Source: FEN-1250 sp038237245
GTDB taxonomy: Bacteria; Gemmatimonadota; Gemmatimonadetes; Gemmatimonadales; Gemmatimonadaceae
NCBI GenBank assembly: GCA_038237245.1
Contig: JBBRYY010000017.1
Location: 1 to 45,595 of the forward strand
Direction of reading: 5' to 3'
Length of the DNA stretch: 45,595 nt
This document shows, piece by piece, positions 7,880 to 15,668 of the stretch. Position 1 is the stretch's first letter, and each line of letters opens with the position of its first letter. Made by a program: the position numbers and the translations under genes. Under the pieces are notes generated by a model. The model was not told the origin of the DNA. It did not search any database and worked only from the letters and a program-made list of their open reading frames with translations.

Positions 7880-8574
7880 GATGCGTGCACGAGCGCGGCG
7901 CGCGCCTTCGCGGTTTCCGGGCTCACGACTCCCGGCGCGTAACGACTCCACGATCGGCCCAGAAAGCTCCGGTAGCGCAACTCGCCGATCACACGCGTGC
8001 TCGCCGCCGCAGTCTTCTGCGCCGTGCGCTGCGACGCGAGATTGTCGACATCGATGAGCCGCCAGCCGATGCGATACGATTGCTCGCGCGCGTGGTGCAG
8101 GCGCGCGAACGCGAGCGCGGTGCCGAGTCCAGTGCCCCGCTCGGAGGATGCGACGTACAGATCCCAGTGGTACGTCGCGTCGGAGGGGAGGGGGAGCGGA
8201 TAGGTCTCGATGTCGCGATCCATTCGCGTCGAGATCCAGGTGAAGCCGACCGGCGCCGCGCCGCGCCAGGCGACGAGGCACTGTCGGCCGCGCGCGATGC
8301 GCTCGCGGAACGTCGCGATGCGACGCTCCGTGGCGATCGCGAAGAGGGGCGACCAGTCGGGGCCGGCGAAGGGCTCGATGCGGATGCCGCCGGGAAGCGG
8401 GAGGAGCGGAACATCGGCGACGACGTGCTCGAGGAGCAGCGCGAGGCCGCCGCGCGAGAGACGATCGAAGGTGCGCACGCGGAGCTCGCGCCAGGCGCCG
8501 GACGCTCGCGCATGTCGCCACGCGGCGCTCGCGTCCCGGGGAAAGGTGATCGCATCGCGAACGTACTTGTTCAT
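7876..8574 (-). CDS. GNAT-family acetyltransferase-like protein A of the surface-glycan cassette
   Basis: 232 residues. The N-terminus MNKYVRDAITFPRDAS-AWR matches its paralogue at 6072-6725 almost position for position. GNAT core: QCLVAWRGAAPVGFTWI is the mid-sheet strand and WDLYVASSERGTGLGTALA is motif A, with the R-G-x-G-x-A/G acetyl-CoA pyrophosphate loop well kept. It overlaps the upstream ligase stop (ATGA 8571-8574) and the downstream FemAB-like start (GTGA 7876-7879). It probably acylates the same intermediate as the neighbouring enzymes, or a second position of it. Confidence 0.78.
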   Translation of the reverse strand: MNKYVRDAITFPRDASAAWRHARASGAWRELRVRTFDRLSRGGLALLLEHVVADVPLLPLPGGIRIEPFAGPDWSPLFAIATERRIATFRERIARGRQCLVAWRGAAPVGFTWISTRMDRDIETYPLPLPSDATYHWDLYVASSERGTGLGTALAFARLHHAREQSYRIGWRLIDVDNLASQRTAQKTAAASTRVIGELRYRSFLGRSWSRYAPGVVSPETAKARAALVHAS

Positions 8575-9917
8575 CGCGAGACCGGCGGCACGAGGACGCC
8601 GTCGTAGTTCGAGGCGACGCGTGAACGGGCGGGGCGATACTTGCCGCTCGGCTCGGCCGGGATGCTGTCGACGATCATCAGCTCGAAGCGCACGTCCGGT
8701 CCGAGCAGCTTTGCACCCAGCGCACGCACACGCTCGACGCGCTCGGCCGTCGCTTCCCCGCGCGGAACGATACTCATGTGAATGCTGTCCACGCGCTCCT
8801 GAGTGAGCTGAAAGGTCTCGATCCAGTCGGGATCATCCATGATCATCGTCTCGCTCAGATAGTACGGATGGATCACGCGGCCGTCGGGAAGCGGGAACAT
8901 GTCGAGCATGCGGCCCTGTACGCCGCCGATAGTGGCGAACGGCGCGCCGCACTCGCACTGAGATCGTCCCTGCTCGGCGATGTCGCCGATGCGGAAGCGG
9001 ATGAGCGGCATGGTGAACGAGTGGAGCGCGGTGATGAGGACCTCGCCGTGCTCGCCCGGCGCGGCCGGCATGCCATCGGGAGAGACGACCTCGAGGAGCA
9101 CAGTATCATCGCAGGTGTGGAGTGGGCCGCCGTGCGCGCACTCCCAGGCCATGAGGTTCGCCTCGTTGCTGCCGTATTGATCGCGCACGGGCACGCCCAG
9201 TCGCGCTTCGATCTTCAGGCGAAGATCGGGCGTGAGCGACTCGGCTCCGACGAGCGCGACGCGGATGCTCGGCGGAGTGACCGGATCGCGCTGCAGCACC
9301 TCGGAGACGCGCGCAAGCATGTTCGGATAGCCGCTGAGCATCGCGGGACGAAAGGCGCGCACTTCCGCGGCGATCGCTTCGGGGGCGAGATGGATGCTCA
9401 CGCGCTTCTGATTCGGAAGCAGCTTGAGCGCCGTGAGCGTGCGGCCGATCATCTTGTTGTCGTTCGAGTTGGCGCTCTTCGGATTCAGAACGTTGAGTAT
9501 CCGGTCATCGCTCTTGATGCCGTACGATCGCAGCGCGCGAATGCGCGCGAGATGAAGGACGTTGTGCTCCATCCAGCTGCGGCGGATCATGAACGGGCGG
9601 CCGCTCGACCCGCTGCTCTGAGCGGAGATGAGCGTCTCAGGGTCGATCCCTGCGGCGACGCGCTCGATCTCGGGGCGCTCGCGATAGTGCGTCTTGACCA
9701 CCATCGGGAGGAGCGGCATGTCCTCCGCACCTCGAATGCAGTCGGGATGCACGCCGTGTTCGTCGCAGAGCGCGCGGTAGTACGGAACGGTGCGATAGGC
9801 GTGCTGCACGAGCTTCCGAAGCTGTCTGTCGCGGAAGTCCACGATCTCGGCGCGGGTTGCGTTCGCGTGCCCGCGAATCGCCCAGGCGCTGCGGAGTGCG
9901 TCGGTGTTGAGGCTCAT
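8571..9917 (-). CDS. PaaK/CapK-like adenylate-forming enzyme, second of a tandem pair
   Basis: 448 residues, the normal size for phenylacetate-CoA ligase-like proteins. It shows the P-loop-like SAQSSGSSGRPF (about residues 99-110), the A5-type motif QYGSNEANLMAWEC, the A7/A8 region FTMPLIRFRIGD and a short Cys motif CECGAPF. Family members activate a carboxylic acid as an acyl-adenylate and often pass it to CoA; CapK-type members are found in capsule clusters. Here it sits directly after a paralogue of the same length and before acyltransferases, so it may supply an unusual acyl group for surface modification. The substrate acid is unknown. Coupled to both neighbours by ATGA overlaps. Confidence 0.85.
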   Translation of the reverse strand: MSLNTDALRSAWAIRGHANATRAEIVDFRDRQLRKLVQHAYRTVPYYRALCDEHGVHPDCIRGAEDMPLLPMVVKTHYRERPEIERVAAGIDPETLISAQSSGSSGRPFMIRRSWMEHNVLHLARIRALRSYGIKSDDRILNVLNPKSANSNDNKMIGRTLTALKLLPNQKRVSIHLAPEAIAAEVRAFRPAMLSGYPNMLARVSEVLQRDPVTPPSIRVALVGAESLTPDLRLKIEARLGVPVRDQYGSNEANLMAWECAHGGPLHTCDDTVLLEVVSPDGMPAAPGEHGEVLITALHSFTMPLIRFRIGDIAEQGRSQCECGAPFATIGGVQGRMLDMFPLPDGRVIHPYYLSETMIMDDPDWIETFQLTQERVDSIHMSIVPRGEATAERVERVRALGAKLLGPDVRFELMIVDSIPAEPSGKYRPARSRVASNYDGVLVPPVSR

Positions 9918-11260
9918 CGCGCGCTCGCATCCGCGCCGGCAAGCGCCGCTGCGGCATGGATCGAGCGAGGAAGCGGCTGTACGACGCGCAGCTTCGCCCG
10001 TGCGCCGTGCTCGAGTCGCGTAACGATTTCCGTCTCGATGCGTACTCCTGCGGGGAGCTCGCGACGGAGCGCGGTAGTGATCTCGCGGTCGAGCGCTCCC
10101 GCGTCGGCATCGGAGCCGGCGACCGCACGCACTCGCAGCACGTCGCGCTCCGTCTGCACGATCTGATACTGCGCGACCCCCCGAATCGGCTCGAGCGCCA
10201 TGGTCAGCAGGTATGGTGAGATAGTCGATCCATCGGGAAGCTCGACCACGTCGGCCTCGCGCCCACTCACGACCCCGAGCAGCGGCGACTGTCTGCCGCA
10301 CGCGCAGCTGCCCTGGAGCAGCGAGCCGCGGTCGCCGGTACGGTAGCGAATCAGCGGCATCGCTCGATTCACGAGAAGGGTGACGACGATCTCTCCTTCG
10401 GCGCCGCACGGGACTGCGACGCCGTCGTCGTCAACGATCTCGACATGTACGACGTCGGCGTTGATGTGGCGGGATCCCGCGTGGCACTCCCAGGCGATCT
10501 CCTTCGTCTCCGACGTACCGTAGATATCGAAGAGCTCACCCTCGAAGGCCGCGGTGATGGCGGTGCGCGCGGAGCTGGTGAGGAGCTCGCCGCTCGTGAA
10601 GATGCGCGCGGCACGAACAGGCGGCGCGCCAGCATCGCACGCGCGCGCGACCTCGAGTAGCGCGGAGGGGAGCGCGTAGATACCCGCGGGGCGAAAGCGC
10701 TGGAGCATCGTCGCGATTTCGGCGGGGGCGCGAAAGACGCTGATGCGGCGCATCCGCCCCGCGCGCTCGAGCATCGCACCGCCTTCCTCGCGCATCTCGA
10801 CCGCATCGAGGATCGCGACGCGATCCAGCATGTGCATCCCCACCGCGCGACGCGCGCGCATTTTCACGAGATATTTGAGCGTCGCCCACGCCCGCGCATC
10901 GTAGTACACGCGGAACGGCTCACCGGACGAGCCTGAGGATCTCGACGAGAACCACGACGCCGACACGCGACCGTCGCGCACGGCTGCGCTCGCCGCGTCG
11001 CGCAGCTCGCGCTTCGTGACGGGCGCGAGCGACTGCAGGGCGAGCGGGAGCTCGACGTCGCGAAGTGCCTGCGGTCGTTTGAGTCCCGCCTCTCGCAAAC
11101 GCGCCGCGTTGAACGGCGAGCGCTCGGCGCACACAAGCAGTGCGCGCAGACGCGCGGCCGAGCGCGCGCGGAGGGATGCGACGTCGAGGTCGAGCGCGCG
11201 ATGGGCGCCGTGCGCATCGCGCGCGAGCCAGTACGCGACGGCGGCGTGCTTCGCGATCAT
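9914..11260 (-). CDS. PaaK/CapK-like adenylate-forming enzyme, first of a tandem pair
   Basis: 448 residues. Shares with the next gene the motifs SSGSSGEPF, IYGTSETKEIAWEC, AMPLIRYRTGD and a CACG pair, but differs over most of its length, so the duplication is old and the two probably act on different acids or partners. The N-terminus is more Ala/Arg-rich than that of its sister. The ATG at 11260 is chosen because it overlaps the glycosyltransferase stop (ATGA 11257-11260). Two tandem acid-activating enzymes within one coupled cassette is the most distinctive feature of this operon. Whether the product is a CoA thioester or a free adenylate cannot be told from the sequence. Confidence 0.85.
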   Translation of the reverse strand: MIAKHAAVAYWLARDAHGAHRALDLDVASLRARSAARLRALLVCAERSPFNAARLREAGLKRPQALRDVELPLALQSLAPVTKRELRDAASAAVRDGRVSASWFSSRSSGSSGEPFRVYYDARAWATLKYLVKMRARRAVGMHMLDRVAILDAVEMREEGGAMLERAGRMRRISVFRAPAEIATMLQRFRPAGIYALPSALLEVARACDAGAPPVRAARIFTSGELLTSSARTAITAAFEGELFDIYGTSETKEIAWECHAGSRHINADVVHVEIVDDDGVAVPCGAEGEIVVTLLVNRAMPLIRYRTGDRGSLLQGSCACGRQSPLLGVVSGREADVVELPDGSTISPYLLTMALEPIRGVAQYQIVQTERDVLRVRAVAGSDADAGALDREITTALRRELPAGVRIETEIVTRLEHGARAKLRVVQPLPRSIHAAAALAGADASAR

Positions 11261-12534
11261 TGTGCGGCCGTCGTGCTGAGCAGCTCGGCGTAGAGTGCGA
11301 GGTAGCAATCTGCGACCGTCTCCCACGAGAGCATTCGTTCCGCGCGCGCGCGATTTCGCGTCGCCATTGCGGCGCGGCGCTCCGGATCATCACCGAGCTC
11401 GCGGATCGCGCGCGCGATGGCATCGGAGTCTCCCGGCGGCACGAGGATTCCGTTCTCGCCATTCCCCACGAGATCCGGGATCGCGCCGATGTTGCTCCCC
11501 ACCACCGGCAGCCCGGCGGCAATCGCTTCGGCGAAGACGTTGCCGAACGCCTCCTCGTACGGGGTGAGTACGAACAGGTCGGCGCTCTGGCAGCGCACTG
11601 CGATCTCGTCGCGGCTGAGCGGGCCGGCGAAGTGAACGTCGGCATCTACGCCGAGCTCCGTGGCGAGCGCCTGAAGCGCGGCGGTGGCTGGGCCGCCGCC
11701 TGCGATCTCGAGTCGATAGCGGCCGCGCGGGAGGATGCTCCACGCGCGCAGCAGGTCGGCGACGCCCTTGCGCTCGATGAGCCGCCCAACCGCAAGGCAC
11801 CGCACCGGCAGTACCGAGGCGCGGCGCGCGCTCGCATCCGGCCTGAAGCGATCGAGGTCGACTCCGTTGCCGATCACCGTGTAGCGCAGCGACGGCAGCG
11901 TCTCGCGCGCAAGCGCGCCGAGACTCTCGCATACCGGCACGACGCGTGACGAGCGCTTCCAGATCCAGCGCGTGAACGGGCGCAGGATCCGGTGCGCCAC
12001 AACGAGCGTCGCGTTTCGCTCGTCGTACCCGGGCACATCGGAGCCGCGAAGCGAGACGACCACCGGGGTCTTCCCGATCGGAAGCGCGGGAATGAGCGCG
12101 CCCGTCGGAAGGGAGAAGTAGATGTGCACGATGTCGTAGTGGTGCGCGCGTAGCAGCGTTCTCGCGACTGGAACCGCCGCGTACAGATAACTCCCCGCGC
12201 CGAAGAACCCCGCCTGATGAATCCCGCGCCGTTTGCTTCGCACACGAAAGAGCGTGAGCGTCGGCGTGAGCGACACGCACGAGCAACCATCGCGCCGCTC
12301 GCCATCGACCTCGCCGTCGGGGCGCGATGTGATGACGTCGACGACCACTCCGCGCGATGCGAGGCGCTGCGCGAGCGCCGCCGAGGCGATGCCGGCGCCC
12401 CCGCCAAGGGGCGGATACTCGTAGTTGAGAAGGAGAATGCGCAGTGAGCCCGCATTCTCCGTCGCCGTAAAATCGATGGCGGAGCTGCCAGTCGTCGTGC
12501 CGTCGTGCGTGCCAGGGAGTGCCCGGAAAGCCAT
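11257..12534 (-). CDS. GT4-family glycosyltransferase, first gene of the seven-gene cassette
   Basis: 425 residues. The N-terminal Rossmann domain begins RILLLNYEYPPLGGGAG, the acceptor-side glycine loop typical of GT4 enzymes. The C-terminal domain has AVGRLIERKGV and the nucleotide-sugar site EEAFGNVFAEAIAAGLPVV, with the E-x7-E retaining motif. It transfers a sugar from a nucleotide donor to an acceptor on the cytoplasmic face, probably a lipid-linked precursor. The ATG at 12534 gives about 30 residues before the first strand; no strong ribosome site supports it and a start nearer the strand is possible. It is the only glycosyltransferase of the cassette. The stop overlaps the first ligase start. 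Confidence 0.85.
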   Translation of the reverse strand: MAFRALPGTHDGTTTGSSAIDFTATENAGSLRILLLNYEYPPLGGGAGIASAALAQRLASRGVVVDVITSRPDGEVDGERRDGCSCVSLTPTLTLFRVRSKRRGIHQAGFFGAGSYLYAAVPVARTLLRAHHYDIVHIYFSLPTGALIPALPIGKTPVVVSLRGSDVPGYDERNATLVVAHRILRPFTRWIWKRSSRVVPVCESLGALARETLPSLRYTVIGNGVDLDRFRPDASARRASVLPVRCLAVGRLIERKGVADLLRAWSILPRGRYRLEIAGGGPATAALQALATELGVDADVHFAGPLSRDEIAVRCQSADLFVLTPYEEAFGNVFAEAIAAGLPVVGSNIGAIPDLVGNGENGILVPPGDSDAIARAIRELGDDPERRAAMATRNRARAERMLSWETVADCYLALYAELLSTTAAQ

Positions 12535-12562
12535 TCGGTGGGGCGCGGGAAGATGAAGTGAC

Positions 12563-12575
12563 GGCAACAGTTGCC
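12563..12575. promoter_or_regulatory. 13-bp perfect inverted repeat upstream of the seven-gene cassette
   Basis: GGCAAC-A-GTTGCC lies 29 bases before the proposed start of the first cassette gene, within the 287-base divergent gap shared with the amino acid permease. The symmetry and position would suit a dimeric repressor site. I could not find a convincing -35/-10 pair for the minus-strand operon, so its relation to a promoter is unknown. Short palindromes also occur by chance. Confidence 0.3.
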
Positions 12576-12711
12576 GGGGGGATTCGCAATATCCGCGCGC
12601 AGGAAGTGCCGGTCTGCGAGGCGTCGGAGGCGTGTACGAGGGACATACGGTAGCATGTTTCGCGGATCGTCGCACGCCTGCTACGCAGCCGTCGCTATGG
12701 CTCCGCAGTGC

Positions 12712-12738
12712 TTGACAGGGCAGTGGCCACGGTAGAAC
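12712..12738 (+). promoter_or_regulatory. Candidate promoter for the APC permease
   Basis: TTGACA (12712-12717) is a perfect -35 and TAGAAC (12733-12738) matches the -10 consensus at four of six positions, with a 15-base spacer, slightly short. The start of transcription would fall near 12745, leaving a leader of about 75 bases before the ATG at 12822. Confidence 0.5.
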
Positions 12739-12821
12739 GTTGCTCGATGACCCGGGGCGGACGCCCCGCACGACCGCACGTATAGAGCGCCTTCCCACCC
12801 GCCTTGCCCGGAGACAATTGC

Positions 12822-14288
12822 ATGGGTTTGTTCGCCAGAAAAAGCATCGCAGTGCTTCAGGACGAGGCGGGAGAGACGGGCGCGGATACGCTCAAACGCG
12901 TGCTCACCGCCAGCAATCTGACACTGCTGGGCATCGGCGCGATCATCGGCGCGGGTATCTTCGTGCTCACCGGGACTGCCGCAGCGCTGCATGCCGGTCC
13001 CGCGGTCGTCTATTCGTTCATCCTCGCGGGCACAGGCTGCTTTTTCGCCGGACTTTGCTACGCCGAGTTCGCGTCGATGATTCCAATCGCGGGTAGTGCG
13101 TACACCTACGGCTACGCCACGCTCGGTGAATTCATCGCGTGGATCATCGGCTGGGATCTCGTGCTCGAATATCTCTTCGGCGCGGCGACGGTGGCTGTGG
13201 GCTGGTCGGGATACTTCGGCGCCTTCCTCCACCACGTCGGCATCGATCTCCCGACGGCGTTCATGCAGGCGCCGCTCGCGGTGCAGGGAACGCACACGCT
13301 GGTGCGCGTCGCGGGCGGGATCATCAACCTTCCGGCTGTTGCGCTCATCCTCGCAATGACCGCTCTGCTCGTGGTCGGGATCAAGGAGTCGGCGCGCTTC
13401 AACAACGTCATCGTCTACGTGAAGATCGCGATCGTGCTGCTCGTGATCGCGTTCGGCTTCAAGTACGTGAACACCGCGAACTGGCACCCCTTCATTCCGC
13501 CCAACACGGGCACCTTCGGCGACTTCGGCTGGTCGGGGGTCGTTCGCGCGGCGGGCGTCGTCTTCTTCGCCTACATCGGATTCGATGCCGTCTCGACTGC
13601 GGCGCAGGAGGCAAAGAATCCGAAGAAGGACATGCCCGTGGGCATCCTGCTCTCGCTTGCCATCTGTACGGTGCTCTACATTCTGATGTCGCTGGTGCTC
13701 ACCGGGGTCGCGAACTACACCACGCTGAACGTGCCGCACCCGGTTGCATTCGCGCTCGAAAACATTCCGGCGCTCAACTGGCTGACGTATCTGGTCGAGA
13801 TCGGCGCGATCATGGGACTTGCCTCGGTGGTGCTCGTGATGCTCATGGGGCAGCCGCGCATTTTCTTCTCGATGGCGCGCGACGGGCTGCTTCCGCCGGT
13901 CTTCGGCAAGGTGCATCCGAAGTTCGGCACTCCGTACGTCACGACGATCGTGACTGGGGTCATCGCCGCGATCGTCGCCGGCTTCCTGCCTGTGGGATTG
14001 CTCGGAGAGCTCGTCTCGATCGGGACGCTGCTCGCATTCGTGATTGTGTGCGTCGGAGTGATCGTGCTCCGTCGCCGCAGCCCGAACATGGTGCGCCCCT
14101 TTAAGACACCGCTCGTGCCGCTGGTGCCAATTCTCGGCATTCTCATCTGCGGTGGACTCATGGCTGCCCTTCCGTCCGATACCTGGATACGTCTCGTCGT
14201 CTGGATGGCGATCGGCATCGTCATCTACTTCACGTACAGCCGCTCGCATTCGAAGGTGCAGCGCGGAATCGGCGCCGCCACCGACTGA
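12822..14288 (+). CDS. APC-family amino acid permease (cationic amino acid transporter type)
   Basis: 488 residues and about 12 transmembrane segments. The first helix carries the substrate-binding break GIGAIIGAGIFVLTG (about residues 36-50), the classic signature of APC permeases, and later EFASMIPIAGSAYTY and FFAYIGFDAVSTAAQEAKNPKKD match the cationic amino acid transporter (CAT) branch, which lies in the inner membrane and couples uptake to a gradient. The ATG at 12822 is preferred over a TTG six codons upstream because GGAGA (12810-12814) is correctly spaced. The gene has its own promoter and a strong terminator, so it is probably monocistronic. The exact amino acid is not evident. Confidence 0.92.
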   Translation: MGLFARKSIAVLQDEAGETGADTLKRVLTASNLTLLGIGAIIGAGIFVLTGTAAALHAGPAVVYSFILAGTGCFFAGLCYAEFASMIPIAGSAYTYGYATLGEFIAWIIGWDLVLEYLFGAATVAVGWSGYFGAFLHHVGIDLPTAFMQAPLAVQGTHTLVRVAGGIINLPAVALILAMTALLVVGIKESARFNNVIVYVKIAIVLLVIAFGFKYVNTANWHPFIPPNTGTFGDFGWSGVVRAAGVVFFAYIGFDAVSTAAQEAKNPKKDMPVGILLSLAICTVLYILMSLVLTGVANYTTLNVPHPVAFALENIPALNWLTYLVEIGAIMGLASVVLVMLMGQPRIFFSMARDGLLPPVFGKVHPKFGTPYVTTIVTGVIAAIVAGFLPVGLLGELVSIGTLLAFVIVCVGVIVLRRRSPNMVRPFKTPLVPLVPILGILICGGLMAALPSDTWIRLVVWMAIGIVIYFTYSRSHSKVQRGIGAATD

Positions 14289-14301
14289 CCGACGGTGTCG
14301 T

Positions 14302-14309
14302 TAGCTTTG
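14302..14309 (+). promoter_or_regulatory. TAGCTTT box between the permease stop and its terminator
   Basis: TAGCTTTG is the same box seen before guaB, nfu, glmM and dtd. Here it lies 13 bases after the permease stop and just before the hairpin at 14312. If it is a promoter for the DHH gene at 14355, the transcript would start inside or just before the hairpin. It may instead be a chance match. Confidence 0.3.
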
Positions 14310-14311
14310 AG

Positions 14312-14347
14312 GCGGCGCCCCGAACATCGGGCGCCGCTTCCTTTTTC
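14312..14347 (+). terminator. Rho-independent terminator of the APC permease
   Basis: GCGGCGCCC (14312-14320) and GGGCGCCGC (14329-14337) form a perfect nine-pair stem with an eight-base loop, followed by TTCCTTTTTC (14338-14347). It lies 24 bases after the permease stop and ends seven bases before the ATG of the next gene. Confidence 0.85.
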
Positions 14348-14354
14348 ACTCGAC

Positions 14355-15377
14355 ATGCCCACGACTCTTCCCGATCTTCTCGCCGTCCCCGCGCATCGCG
14401 CCACGGCGATCGAGCGCTACTCGTCCGAATTCACGGCGGGGCGCACGGTCGCGCTGCTGACGCACATCAACTCCGATGGCGACGGCTGCGGCTCCGAGGT
14501 GGCGCTCGCGCTGCTTCTGGCGCAGCGCGGGCTGAAGGTCCGGATCGTGAACCCGACGCCGTGGCCGGAGATGTTCGACTTCCTCCTCGATGGCGTCGAG
14601 GAGCGCAGCGCCGAGGGCGCCGCCGCGTTGGCTGGCGTCGAGCTCCTGGTGGTGCTCGACATCAGCGATCTCAAACGACTCGGCCCGCTCGGCGACGCCG
14701 TGCGCAACTCTCCCGCGCGCCGCCTGGTGATCGATCACCATCTGCCGCAGGATGAGCCGGCGGGCGAGATCGTCGTCTCGGACACGACGGCATGCGCCAC
14801 CGGTGAGTTGATCTTCGACTTCGCGCGCGTGCTCGATCTCGAGATTACCGCGCCCATCGCGCGCGCGATGTACGTCGCCATACTCAGCGACACCGGCGGC
14901 TTCAAGTTCAGCAACACGTCGCCGCGCTGCCACGCGATCGCAGGGCAGTTGCTCGCGGCCGGGGTAGAGCCCGAGGAGATGTATCGCCGGATCTACGCGT
15001 CGGTTTCCGTCGGCCGGTTACATCTCCTGCGCGATGCGCTCGCGACGCTCGAGGTCGACGCCGCGCACGGTCTCGCATGGATCGCGCTGCCTGCGGGCGC
15101 GCTCGAGACGTACGGCGTGCGCGCCGAGGAGCTCGACGGTCTGGCCGAGCATCCGCGCTCGGTGGCTGGGACGAAGATGGCGGTATTCTTCCGGGATCTC
15201 GGGCACGGAAAAGTGAAGGTTTCCTTCCGCAGCACCGGCGCGGTCGATGTCAACGCGTTCGCGCGGCAGTTCGGCGGCGGGGGACACGCGAAGGCATCCG
15301 GCGCACTCATCGCGGGGACACTCGCCGAGGTGCGCGACAACGTCATCGCGTCCGCGCGAGCATTCCTGACGCCATAA
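14355..15377 (+). CDS. DHH/DHHA1 phosphoesterase (NrnA-like oligoribonuclease / pAp phosphatase)
   Basis: 340 residues. The DHH domain shows HINSDGDGCGSEVAL (about residues 38-52; a variant of the usual DADG-type motif), VLDISDLKRLG, the DHH motif within VIDHHLPQD and DTGGFKFSNTSPR; the C-terminal DHHA1 domain has GGGGHAKASGA near residue 310. These residues bind two Mn2+ ions. NrnA-type enzymes degrade short RNA oligomers and dephosphorylate 3'-phosphoadenosine 5'-phosphate. The ATG at 14355 follows the upstream terminator by seven bases and has no ribosome site; an in-frame extension further upstream would run through the terminator and is unlikely. NrnA versus another DHH phosphoesterase cannot be decided here. 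Confidence 0.88.
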   Translation: MPTTLPDLLAVPAHRATAIERYSSEFTAGRTVALLTHINSDGDGCGSEVALALLLAQRGLKVRIVNPTPWPEMFDFLLDGVEERSAEGAAALAGVELLVVLDISDLKRLGPLGDAVRNSPARRLVIDHHLPQDEPAGEIVVSDTTACATGELIFDFARVLDLEITAPIARAMYVAILSDTGGFKFSNTSPRCHAIAGQLLAAGVEPEEMYRRIYASVSVGRLHLLRDALATLEVDAAHGLAWIALPAGALETYGVRAEELDGLAEHPRSVAGTKMAVFFRDLGHGKVKVSFRSTGAVDVNAFARQFGGGGHAKASGALIAGTLAEVRDNVIASARAFLTP

Positions 15378-15385
15378 CGATCCGC

Positions 15386-15393
15386 TAGCTTTC
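15386..15393 (+). promoter_or_regulatory. TAGCTTTC box, probable leaderless promoter of nfu-mrp-MATE
   Basis: TAGCTTTC ends four bases before the ATG at 15398, the same geometry as at guaB. No ribosome site precedes the ATG. A -35 element is weak (TTCCTG at 15363-15368, 17 bases upstream). Confidence 0.45.
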
Positions 15394-15397
15394 GCGC

Positions 15398-15661
15398 ATG
15401 GCTTTCTTCAAACAGCGCACCGGAACAGACGTCGAAGGCGACATTCGCACCGCGATCGATGGGATGCGCCCGTTGCTGCGAATCGAGACCATGGACATCG
15501 AGCTCGTCGCGTTCGAGATGGAGAACAGCGTCGCCGTGATTCGCTGCACCGGCGACTGTCCCGACTGCGATCTGTCGGCGGAGAATCTCACGGTTGGAAT
15601 CGAGGCGCATCTGCGCCATCAAGTTCCGGAGATCCGCGCCGTACGCTTCGTCACGCGCTGA
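15398..15661 (+). CDS. NifU C-terminal domain (Nfu-type) Fe-S carrier protein
   Basis: 87 residues, a stand-alone Nfu domain. It keeps the essential CxxC motif (Cys54-Pro-Asp-Cys57), with a further Cys50, which together bridge a [4Fe-4S] cluster between two subunits. Nfu proteins receive clusters from the scaffold machinery and hand them to target enzymes. It is followed after seven bases by an Mrp/ApbC-type P-loop ATPase, another Fe-S carrier, which strongly supports the role. The ATG follows a leaderless-type promoter box. A role in DHH or MATE function is not implied. Confidence 0.88.
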   Translation: MAFFKQRTGTDVEGDIRTAIDGMRPLLRIETMDIELVAFEMENSVAVIRCTGDCPDCDLSAENLTVGIEAHLRHQVPEIRAVRFVTR

Positions 15662-15668
15662 GGCGCGC

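Noticed and set aside
8778..10166. Plus-strand open frame antisense to the two ligases
   Set aside because: Low-complexity His/Arg/Ala sequence; the minus-strand genes have intact adenylation motifs and coupled starts.
12681..14249. Minus-strand open frame antisense to the APC permease
   Set aside because: Its Asp/Glu/Arg/His-rich composition is what the reverse of a hydrophobic membrane protein gives; no recognisable domain.
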